From NCBI GenBank assembly GCA_002529455.1, contig NYMS01000006.1, forward strand, positions 372,001 through 436,000: a stretch of 64,000 nt of DNA, read 5' to 3'. How positions within the stretch are numbered: position 1 is the first letter of the stretch; each line of letters starts with the position of its first letter. Position numbers and translations under genes: made by a program. Below the pieces are notes generated by a model that worked only from the letters and a program-made list of their open reading frames with translations, had not been told where the DNA came from and ran no database searches. Origin of the DNA: Glycomyces fuscus (lineage in GTDB: Bacteria; Actinomycetota; Actinomycetes; Streptosporangiales; Streptosporangiaceae). This document shows, piece by piece, positions 57,596-64,000 of the stretch.

Positions 57596-58618
57596 TCACG
57601 GACGGCCCCCGTCGTCCCCGGTGGCGGTCAGCGGCCGGGCGGGGCCCACGTGCACGCACGCCGCCTGCCGGGTGGACGCGCCCCCGGTGTCGGGGTCCAC
57701 CGGCCACAGGGGCGGGTCGACCGTGGCGCACACGGTCTCGACCACCGCGCAGCGCGGCCGGAACACGCAGCCCGAGGGCGGGTCCGCCGGGTCGGGCGGA
57801 TCCCCGGGCAGGCCCCGGGGCGCCAGGCGCGAGGCCGGGTCGCCGATGCGGGGGAAGGCGGCGCTGAGCGCGCTGGCGTAGGGGTGCGCGGGCTCGTGCA
57901 CGACCTCCCGCGCCGGCCCCTGCTCCACGATCCGGCCCGCGTACATGACCGCGACCCGGTCGCAGGTCGAGGCCAGGACCGACAGGTCGTGGCTGATCAT
58001 CAGCATGCCGATGCCGTGCTCGGCGACGAGCCGCCGCAGCAGGGCCAGGATCTGGGCCTGGATCATCACGTCCAGGGCGGTGGTGGCCTCGTCGGCGATG
58101 ACCAGGCGCGGCTCGCAGGCCAGCGCCATCGCGATCATGACCCGCTGGCGCTGCCCGCCGGACAGCTGGTGGGGGTAGTCGCGGGCGCGGGAGGCGGGCA
58201 GGCCGACCTGTTCGAGGAGGGCGGCGACGCGGGCGGGCGCCTCCGCCGAGGGGACGGTGCCGTGCACGGCCATCGGTTCGGCGATCTGCTGCCCGATCCG
58301 CCGGACCGGGTTGAGCGAGTGCATGGCGCCCTGGAAGACGATGGAGGCTCCCGCCCAGCGGACCGCGCGCAGGCGGCCCCAGCGCATGTCCAGGACGTTC
58401 TCGCCCTCCAGCAGCACCTCGCCGGAGATGCCCGCGGTCTCGGGCAGCAGGCGCAGCAGGGCCAGGGCCACGGTGGACTTCCCGCTGCCGGACTCCCCCG
58501 CCAGGCCCAGGGTGTCGCCGGGGCGCAGGGACAGGTCCACCCCGCGTACGGCGGGGACGTCGCCGCCGCCGGTGCGGTAGGTGACGCGCAGGTCGCGGAC
58601 GTCGAGGAGGGAGGTCAA
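57596..58618 (-). CDS. Peptide ABC importer ATP-binding protein (DppD/OppD type)
   Basis: A 340-residue ATPase: Walker [30 protein letters not shown], signature [15 protein letters not shown], Walker [14 protein letters not shown]-loop MISHDLSVL, and an oligo_HPY C-terminus with [10 protein letters not shown]. The start is TTG at 58618: it overlaps the stop of the upstream permease by 4 bp (TTGA) and has GGGAG upstream; the open frame before it overlaps the permease. A TTG start at a coupled junction is a notable choice, since all other starts in this operon are ATG or GTG. Confidence 0.9.
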   Translation of the reverse strand: MTSLLDVRDLRVTYRTGGGDVPAVRGVDLSLRPGDTLGLAGESGSGKSTVALALLRLLPETAGISGEVLLEGENVLDMRWGRLRAVRWAGASIVFQGAMHSLNPVRRIGQQIAEPMAVHGTVPSAEAPARVAALLEQVGLPASRARDYPHQLSGGQRQRVMIAMALACEPRLVIADEATTALDVMIQAQILALLRRLVAEHGIGMLMISHDLSVLASTCDRVAVMYAGRIVEQGPAREVVHEPAHPYASALSAAFPRIGDPASRLAPRGLPGDPPDPADPPSGCVFRPRCAVVETVCATVDPPLWPVDPDTGGASTRQAACVHVGPARPLTATGDDGGRP

Positions 58619-59631
58619 CGCTGCTCCCGGAGTCGCGGGTTGATGACGGATTCGAGGGCCCGGCCGCACAGCGTGAAGGACAGCGCGACCACGGCGATCG
58701 CCAGGCCGGGCGGAACCATGTACCACCAGATCCCGGAGCTGATCGCGCCCGCGTTGCGGGCCGCGTCCAGGATGCCTCCCCAGGAGACCGTGGTGGGGTC
58801 TCCCACGCCCAGGAAGGCCAGCGTGGACTCGGCGATGATCGAGGTGGCCACGAGCAGGGTGGTCTGGGCGAGCACGACCGGCATGACGTTGGGCAGGACG
58901 TGCCAGAGCATGACGTGGCCGTGGCCGCCGCCCAGGGCGCGGGCCCGCTCCACGTAGGGGCGGGCCTCCACGGCCAGGGTCTGCGCGCGCACCAGGCGCG
59001 CCGTGGCGGGCCAGACGGTCAGGCCGATGGCGATGATGATGGTGCCGGTGCCGCGCGGCAGCACGGCGGCCAGGGCCACGGCCAGGACGAGCGTGGGCAG
59101 GACCAGGAACCAGTCGGTGACGCGCATGAGCACCGAGGACACGAACCGGCCCGCGGGACCGCCGGAGGCGCCGAAGTGGCCGGCGGTGACCCCGACCAGG
59201 GTGCCCAGGACCACGGAGACGGCCGTGGCCAGGAAGCCCACCGTGAGCGAGACCCGCGAGCCCCAGACGACCAGGTCCAGGACGGAGCGGCCGAAGTTGT
59301 CGGTGCCGAGCGGGAACCGCGCGCTGGGCGGCTCGTAGGCGGTGCCGGGCGCGCCGGTGACGGTGAGGTCGGCCTGGTCGACGAAGAGCGGCGCGGTCAG
59401 CGCCAGCGCGCCGATGGCCAGCAGCGCGGCCAGGCCGAGCATCCCGGCGCGGTTGCGGGCGTACTCGCGGGCGAAGCCGCGCAGGGCCGCCTGGCGGCGC
59501 CTGCGGGCGAGGACGCGGGGCGGGGGCGGCGCGGCCGGCGGGGGCGGCGCGGTCGCCGTGCCGGTGCCGCCGCCGTCGGGGCCGTCCTCGCCGCCGCGCG
59601 GGCTGCCGGGCGTCCCGGCGGGGGCGTTCAC
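58615..59631 (-). CDS. Peptide ABC importer permease (DppC type)
   Basis: A 338-residue permease. A Pro/Gly-rich cytoplasmic N-terminus of about 40 residues is followed by about six helices, with the conserved FPLGTDNFGRSVLDLVVWGSR and the EAA-like YVERARALGGGHGHVMLWHV. GTG 59631 overlaps the upstream permease by 4 bp. It pairs with the DppB-type permease to form the channel. Confidence 0.92.
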   Translation of the reverse strand: MNAPAGTPGSPRGGEDGPDGGGTGTATAPPPPAAPPPPRVLARRRRQAALRGFAREYARNRAGMLGLAALLAIGALALTAPLFVDQADLTVTGAPGTAYEPPSARFPLGTDNFGRSVLDLVVWGSRVSLTVGFLATAVSVVLGTLVGVTAGHFGASGGPAGRFVSSVLMRVTDWFLVLPTLVLAVALAAVLPRGTGTIIIAIGLTVWPATARLVRAQTLAVEARPYVERARALGGGHGHVMLWHVLPNVMPVVLAQTTLLVATSIIAESTLAFLGVGDPTTVSWGGILDAARNAGAISSGIWWYMVPPGLAIAVVALSFTLCGRALESVINPRLREQR

Positions 59632-60698
59632 GGGCGCACCCTGGGGTCGAGCAGCGGGTACACCAGGTCGGCGAGCAGGTTCATGAGGATCACCGAGGCC
59701 GCGAACACCACGAACAGGCCCTGGACGAGGCCGAGGTCGGGTACGCGCAGGCCGGAGTAGAAGAGCTGTCCGAGGCCGGGCCAGGAGAACACGGTCTCCA
59801 CGAGGATCACCCCGGACACGACCTGCCCGAGGTTGAGGAAGAGGAGCGTCACCGTGGGCAGCAGCGCGTTGGGCACGGCGTGCCTGCGCCGCACCAGTGA
59901 GTCGCGCAGGCCCTTGGCGCGCGCGGTGGTGAGGTAGTCGGCGCCCTTCTCGTCCATGAGCGAGGAGCGCATGATCATCAGGTACTGGGCGTAGACGACC
60001 GCGACCATGGTGGTGACGGGCAGCACCATGTGCCAGGCGGTGTTCAGCACGGTGTCCAGGCCCCCGCCGGTGCGGGGGTCGACCATGCCGCCGGTCGGGA
60101 ACATGCCGGGCACGAACCCGCGCCCGGAGGACAGGAGGACGATGAGCAGCAGGCCGAGCCAGAACGTGGGCACCGACCAGAAGAACAGGGCGACGGCGGT
60201 GTTGGCCCGGTCCGAGCGGCTGCCCGGCCTCCAGCCCGCCCGGGCGCCGAGGAACAGGCCCAGGAGCGCGGCGACGACCGTGCCGGTCCCGGCGAGCAGG
60301 ACGGTCGGCCCGATCCGGTCCAGGATGAGCTCGGCGACGGGTTCGCGGTACTGGAAGGACGTGCCGAGGTCGAAGCGGAGCAGGCCGACCGCGTAGTCGA
60401 GGAACTGCTGCCACAGCGGCTCGTCGAGCCCGAACTGGCGGCGCAGCTCCTCGCGCTGCTCCGCGGTGACCTCGCGGCCCTCGGTCATGGCGCGGACGGG
60501 GTCGCCGGGCAGGATCCGGAAGAGGAAGAACCCGGCGACGACCACGGCGGCCAGGGAGACCACCGCGGTCGTCAGGCGTCCGGCGACGTAGCGCGCGGCG
60601 CGCCGGGCGCGGCCGGCTCCGGCGGGCCGCGCCGGGGAGGGGCCGCCGCGCTTGTTCTCCCCGGGCGGTCCGCCCTCGGCGGTGGGAGCGGTGGTCAC
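59628..60698 (-). CDS. Peptide ABC importer permease (DppB type)
   Basis: A 356-residue permease with first helix at LTTAVVSLAAVVVAGFFLFR, the family motif FRILPGDPVRAMTEG, RRQFGLDEPLWQQFLDYAVG, and the EAA loop DYLTTARAKGLRDSLVRRRH. The GTG at 60698 overlaps the end of the binding-protein gene by 4 bp, so expression is tightly coupled, without the hairpin seen after the binding-protein genes of the other two importers. Confidence 0.92.
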   Translation of the reverse strand: MTTAPTAEGGPPGENKRGGPSPARPAGAGRARRAARYVAGRLTTAVVSLAAVVVAGFFLFRILPGDPVRAMTEGREVTAEQREELRRQFGLDEPLWQQFLDYAVGLLRFDLGTSFQYREPVAELILDRIGPTVLLAGTGTVVAALLGLFLGARAGWRPGSRSDRANTAVALFFWSVPTFWLGLLLIVLLSSGRGFVPGMFPTGGMVDPRTGGGLDTVLNTAWHMVLPVTTMVAVVYAQYLMIMRSSLMDEKGADYLTTARAKGLRDSLVRRRHAVPNALLPTVTLLFLNLGQVVSGVILVETVFSWPGLGQLFYSGLRVPDLGLVQGLFVVFAASVILMNLLADLVYPLLDPRVRP

Positions 60699-62533
60699 TC
60701 GCGGTCCTCCATGGTCGAACGTCGGCGCAGCAGCAGGAAGCCCCCGGCCCCGGCGAGGACGAGCACGGCGGCCCCGACGCCGATCCAGACCCCGGCGGAG
60801 GGCCCGGAGGCGGCGCCCTCGACCCGCTCGGCGGCGGGTTCGGCCGACCACCAGGCCCAGTAGCCGTCCTGGCCCCAGATGTTGCCGCCCTCGGCGGGCT
60901 CGTACTGGATGGAGGCGATGTGGTCGGTGCGGTAGGCCTCCGTGATGTTGGGGTAGGCCAGCACGTTCACGACGGCCTCGCGGTAGAGGACCTCCTGGAG
61001 CCGGTGGATGATCTCCGCGCGGGCCTGGCGGTCGTACTCGGCGAGCTGGGCCTCGTAGAGCTCGTCGTACTCCTCGTCGCAGAAGTAGGCGTCGCCCTGC
61101 ATGGTGCCCGGCTCGGTGGGCAGCGCGTCGCAGGTGTGGATGCTCAGCACGTAGTCGGGGTCGGGGTTGACCGTCCAGCCGGTGAAGATGAGGTCGTACT
61201 CGCCCGCGAAGAGGGCGTCGCTGAGCACGCCGGGGTCGACGGTGAGGTTCTCCACCTCGATGCCGATGTCGGCCAGCCGCTCGACGAGGACCAGCCCGGA
61301 GTTGACGTTGTCGGGGCGGTCCTGGTGGACGTGCATGCGCAGTTCGAGGCGGTCGCCGTCGGGTGAGACGCGCACGCCGTCCTCGCCCCGCTCGTACCCG
61401 GCCTCGTCGAGCATCGCGTTGGCCGCGTCGGGGTCGAAGTCGAGGACGGCCTCCTCGCCCTCGGGCGCCCAGTGGAAGTCCTCGTAGCGGGGCGGGATGT
61501 AGCCGCCCGCGGCCACGGCCTGGCCGCCGTGCGCCTTGTCGACGATCTCCTGGTTGTCGATGGCCATGACGATGGCCTGGCGCAGGGTGCGGTCGGCGAG
61601 GGCGGGGTGCCCGTCGCCGAACTCCTCGCCGTCCTGGGTGACCGCGCCGGGGTTGATGGTGAAGGCCTGGAAGCGCTTGCCGTCGGCGATGTTGACCTCG
61701 ATGTCCTCCGCCGAGTCCAGGGCGGCGGCCTGCGCCTGGGTGAGTTCGTAGACGAAGGAGACCTCGCCGCTGCGCAGCGCCTCCACCGCCGCGTCCTTCT
61801 CGGAGTAGTAGCGCAGGACGACCCGCTCGAAGCCGGGGGCGCCGCGCCAGTGGTCGGGGTTGGCCTCCAGCGTGATGGAGCGGCCCCGGTCGTGGCCGGT
61901 GAGGACGAAGGGGCCGCTGCCGACGGTCGGGAAGTCCTCGTTGCCGTAGTCGGCGAAGGCCTCGCCCTCCTCCTCCAGGATCGGCTCCCAGACGTGCCTG
62001 GGGACGATCGGGACGTTGAGGGAGGTCATGGTGGCCTGGGGCTCGTCGAGTTCGATGACCACGGTGTGGTCGTCCTCGGCGGTGACCGAGTCGAAGCCGG
62101 AGACGTAGTTGCCGTTGGCGACGGCCGCGGACTCGTTCTCCATCATGGTGGTGAAGGTCCAGACCACGTCGTCGGCGGTCAGGGGCTCGCCGTCGGAGAA
62201 CCGGACGCCCTCGCGCAGGTGGAAGGTCCAGGTGAGGCCGTCCTCGCTGGACTCCCAGGTCTCGGCGAGGGAGGCGGCGGGCTCGTTCGTCTCGGGGTCG
62301 ACCGTGACGAGGGAGTCGTAGACGTGGCGCAGGACGTTGGTGGTGATCGCGAGCTGTGCCGTGAAGGGGTTGAAGGAGTCCACCTGCTGGGAGGTGGCGA
62401 TGGTGAGGGTCTCGCCCCCGGAGGCGTCCGCGGAGGCGGGGGCCGCGGCGGTGCCCGCGAGCAGGAGCAGGGCGGCGGTCGTGGCGGCGGTGCGGCGCAA
62501 GAGGGAACCGGGGGGAGGGTGGTGGGCGTTCAT
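60695..62533 (-). CDS. Peptide-binding protein with C-terminal membrane anchor
   Basis: Family 5 (SBP_bac_5) extracellular solute-binding protein of 612 residues, longer than the usual 500-550. A Sec signal peptide with an Ala-x-Ala site (about residue 35, APASADASG) is present but no lipobox cysteine. The body carries the motifs YDSLVTVDPETNEPAASLAE, WTFHLREGVRFSDGEPLTAD and VGSGPFVLTGHDRG. After an Ala/Gly-rich spacer the C-terminus has one transmembrane helix (IGVGAAVLVLAGAGGFLLL) and RRRSTMEDRE. Anchoring by a C-terminal helix instead of lipid is unusual for an importer binding protein. Confidence 0.9.
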   Translation of the reverse strand: MNAHHPPPGSLLRRTAATTAALLLLAGTAAAPASADASGGETLTIATSQQVDSFNPFTAQLAITTNVLRHVYDSLVTVDPETNEPAASLAETWESSEDGLTWTFHLREGVRFSDGEPLTADDVVWTFTTMMENESAAVANGNYVSGFDSVTAEDDHTVVIELDEPQATMTSLNVPIVPRHVWEPILEEEGEAFADYGNEDFPTVGSGPFVLTGHDRGRSITLEANPDHWRGAPGFERVVLRYYSEKDAAVEALRSGEVSFVYELTQAQAAALDSAEDIEVNIADGKRFQAFTINPGAVTQDGEEFGDGHPALADRTLRQAIVMAIDNQEIVDKAHGGQAVAAGGYIPPRYEDFHWAPEGEEAVLDFDPDAANAMLDEAGYERGEDGVRVSPDGDRLELRMHVHQDRPDNVNSGLVLVERLADIGIEVENLTVDPGVLSDALFAGEYDLIFTGWTVNPDPDYVLSIHTCDALPTEPGTMQGDAYFCDEEYDELYEAQLAEYDRQARAEIIHRLQEVLYREAVVNVLAYPNITEAYRTDHIASIQYEPAEGGNIWGQDGYWAWWSAEPAAERVEGAASGPSAGVWIGVGAAVLVLAGAGGFLLLRRRSTMEDRE

Positions 62534-62750
62534 GTGCGGCCCCTCCTGTCAGAGGATCGTGGGTCGGTGGCACGCCACCTGGGGGTTGGTGGTTGTTTAC
62601 CAACGGACGGTGACGAGCGTCAATGACCTTCGTGGAGCGCCGTGACATCGGTTTGTATTCGGCCCGGGAAACGGTGCCGGAGGGACGTCCGGAAACCGTC
62701 ACCGGAAATGTCCGCGACGCGCGGGAAAGGGGTGGTCGGGGCGCGGGACG

Positions 62751-62804
62751 GGCACGGAGGGGGTTCGGAGGGACACGGAGGGAACACGGAAGGACACGGA
62801 GGGG
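62751..62804. repeat. Degenerate GGACACGGAGG tandem repeat
   Basis: Five imperfect copies of an 11-bp unit (core CACGGAGG or CACGGAAG) follow one another. All differ slightly, suggesting an old expansion. Purine-rich on the plus strand. Confidence 0.55.
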
Positions 62805-62909
62805 GTCCGCGAGCGCACGGAAGGTGGTCGGGGGACGCCTCCGCGCGGGCGGCGGGGAAGCGGCCCGTGTGCGCTGGGTGACCGGTGCGCCGTTGGCGGA
62901 TACCCCGCG

Positions 62910-62939
62910 TTGGCAGTGAATGCCGTACTCCGCTACGGT
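62910..62939 (+). promoter_or_regulatory. Promoter of the gene at 62947
   Basis: -35 TTGGCA (62910-62915) and -10 TACGGT (62934-62939) are 18 bp apart; the -10 ends 8 nt before ATG 62947, implying a leaderless mRNA. Confidence 0.6.
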
Positions 62940-62946
62940 TCCCGCC

Positions 62947-63660
62947 ATGATGGGGCACTCGCACGCACTGAGCGGCGTGGTTGGCTGGATGGCGGTCGTT
63001 CCGCTGGTCCAGGGCAGGGAATTCCTCGGACTCAGCTTCCACCTGGGCCCCGGTGAGGTCATCGCCGGCGCCCTGGTCTGCGCCGGTGCGGCCCTGCTGC
63101 CCGATCTGGACCACAAGAGCGCCACGGTGACCAAGACCTACGGCAAGGTCACCGAGGTGCTGAGCGACATGCTGGGCTTCCTCTTCGGCGGGCACCGCAT
63201 GGGCACGCACTCGTTCTTCTTCGCGGTGCTCATGGGCGTGCTGGTGCAGCTGTTGGCGCTGTGGTCACAGATGGCCGTCCAGGTCTTCGTGTTCCTGCTG
63301 ATCGGTATCGCCCTCCAGGGCCTGGGCTTCGGCCTGGACAAGAACAAGGTCGCGTCGGGGGTCATCAACGCGATGGCCACGGCGGGCATCACGCTGGCCC
63401 TGTTCACCGCCGGGGTGAACTACAGCTGGCTGGGCCTGGCGGTGGCCTTCGGCGTGGTCCTGCACTTCTTCGGCGACATGATCACCAAGATGGGCGTGCC
63501 GATCTTCTGGCCCTTCTTCAAGAAGCGCTTCGGCCAGGGGAAGGGCTTCGTCACCAACGGTCCGGTCGAGCAGAAGCTGGTCACCCCGCTGCTGACCATC
63601 GGCGTCATCGTGGGGACGATCTACCTGTTCGACTGGCCCACGCTGCTGCCCGAGTACTGA
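62947..63660 (+). CDS. Membrane-bound metal-dependent hydrolase-like protein (YdjM/DUF457)
   Basis: A 237-residue protein beginning MMGHSHALSGVVGWMAV with hydrophobic helices throughout. It carries the family signature: an early GHSHALSG histidine pair, LLPDLDHKSATVTK, and GGHRMGTHSFFFAVLMG, which together look like metal ligands. In E. coli the relative YdjM is a LexA-regulated inner-membrane protein of unknown function; no LexA box is visible here. ATG 62947 (or 62950) is selected from the promoter position. The catalytic role is unproven. Confidence 0.8.
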   Translation: MMGHSHALSGVVGWMAVVPLVQGREFLGLSFHLGPGEVIAGALVCAGAALLPDLDHKSATVTKTYGKVTEVLSDMLGFLFGGHRMGTHSFFFAVLMGVLVQLLALWSQMAVQVFVFLLIGIALQGLGFGLDKNKVASGVINAMATAGITLALFTAGVNYSWLGLAVAFGVVLHFFGDMITKMGVPIFWPFFKKRFGQGKGFVTNGPVEQKLVTPLLTIGVIVGTIYLFDWPTLLPEY

Positions 63661-63720
63661 GCGGCGCCCTCCGCCGCGCTCCGCCCGGCCCGGCGCCCGC
63701 CCCCGGGCCCCCGGCTGGCC

Positions 63721-63726
63721 TAGGCT
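63721..63726 (+). promoter_or_regulatory. -10 box of the O-methyltransferase gene
   Basis: TAGGCT ends 8 nt before GTG 63734, again a leaderless arrangement. Confidence 0.45.
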
Positions 63727-63733
63727 GTCGGGC

Positions 63734-64000
63734 GTGACACGATCCACAGAGAGCATCAGCCCCGAACTGCACGCCTACGTCGTCGAGCACAGCGCGCCCG
63801 TGGACGAGGTGCTGGCGGACCTGGCCGAGGAGACCGCGCGGCTGTTCCCCGACCACCGGGGCATGCAGATCGGTCCCGAGCAGGGCGCCTTCACCACGCT
63901 GCTCACCCGTGTCTGCGGCGCGCGGGACGTGGTGGAGGTCGGTACCTTCACCGGCTACTCCTCGATCTGCTTCGCGCGCGGCCTCCCCGAGGGCGGCCGG
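63734..64000 (+). CDS. O-methyltransferase family protein (partial, cut at window end)
   Basis: Only the first 89 codons are in the window. The protein begins VTRSTESISPELHAYVVEHS and reaches the SAM-binding motif I, DVVEVGTFTGYSSICFARGL, which is typical of caffeoyl-CoA/catechol O-methyltransferase-like class I enzymes. A full-length member is about 220 residues, so about 130 residues lie beyond the window. The substrate is unknown. Confidence 0.85.
   Translation, partial: MTRSTESISPELHAYVVEHSAPVDEVLADLAEETARLFPDHRGMQIGPEQGAFTTLLTRVCGARDVVEVGTFTGYSSICFARGLPEGGR

Larger units (their letters stand above)
62534..62946. other. Intergenic region with inverted repeat and degenerate tandem repeats
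   Basis: This 413-bp divergent gap has no supportable gene. GTTGGT (62585-62590) and ACCAAC (62599-62604) form an inverted repeat in an AT-richer stretch upstream of the peptide-binding protein gene, a possible operator. Positions 62751-62804 contain an imperfect tandem repeat of about 11 bp based on GGACACGGAGG. The plus-strand promoter at 62910-62939 serves the next gene. Confidence 0.5.

Overview
The window reads as a chromosomal segment of a high-GC actinobacterium. GC is visibly around 70% or more by eye (not computed), codons end in G or C, GTG starts are frequent, and many genes look leaderless. Gene content and order (recX-recA-DUF3046, rimO-pgsA-cinA-clgR, ftsK, rnj, dapA, dapB, gluABCD, miaB, miaA, dapF) match the conserved core I remember from Streptomyces and relatives. 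RecA and other proteins look Nocardiopsaceae-like (Nocardiopsis or Thermobifida group), but that assignment is inference. No rRNA, tRNA, insertion sequence, prophage, CRISPR array or origin was recognised.

Layout. (1) 1-6050: malate synthase (aceB) followed by a three-subunit glycolate oxidase (glcDEF), a glycolate-to-glyoxylate-to-malate module with a shared 16-bp operator-like element before aceB and before glcD. (2) 6168-7786: an ECF sigma factor and its membrane-anchored partner. (3) 7950-14052: core genes dapF, miaA and miaB, interrupted by a TetR regulator/cytochrome P450 pair with a near-perfect 25-bp palindrome. (4) 14465-17970: gluABCD glutamate-type ABC importer. (5) 18161-27182: S9 peptidase, recX, recA (with a LexA box and a RecA-NDp/PafBC-like promoter), DUF3046 and the large helicase lhr. 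(6) 27287-28674: a GNAT acetyltransferase and a membrane-anchored protein of unknown function. (7) 28954-35421: ROK repressor, sugar-binding lipoprotein, two permeases and a NagZ-like GH3 enzyme, probably an amino-sugar uptake and hydrolysis system without its own ATPase. (8) 35685-46369: a cysteine-free Rrf2 regulator, then the minus-strand core block clgR, cinA, pgsA, rimO, rodZ-like, ftsK, rnj, dapA. (9) 46724-49746: a small holin-family membrane protein, a GNAT, menA and a methyltransferase. (10) 49802-55029: dapB and the ergothioneine genes egtABCD. (11) 55243-62533: arylamine N-acetyltransferase and a five-gene peptide ABC importer. (12) 62947-64000: a membrane metal-dependent-hydrolase-like protein and the start of an O-methyltransferase cut by the window edge.

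How the parts work together. Most of the window is housekeeping: lysine/peptidoglycan precursors (dapA, dapB, dapF), tRNA and ribosome modification (miaA, miaB, rimO), DNA repair and segregation (recA, recX, lhr, ftsK), RNA decay (rnj) and lipids (pgsA). Nutrient capture modules (glycolate, glutamate, amino sugar, peptide) sit between these genes. No wholly new multi-gene system stood out. The best leads are regulatory: the paired aceB/glcD operators, the TetR-P450 palindrome, hairpins placed directly after binding-protein genes, a perfect CRP-type site near egtA, and a peptide-binding protein tethered by a C-terminal membrane helix instead of a lipid.
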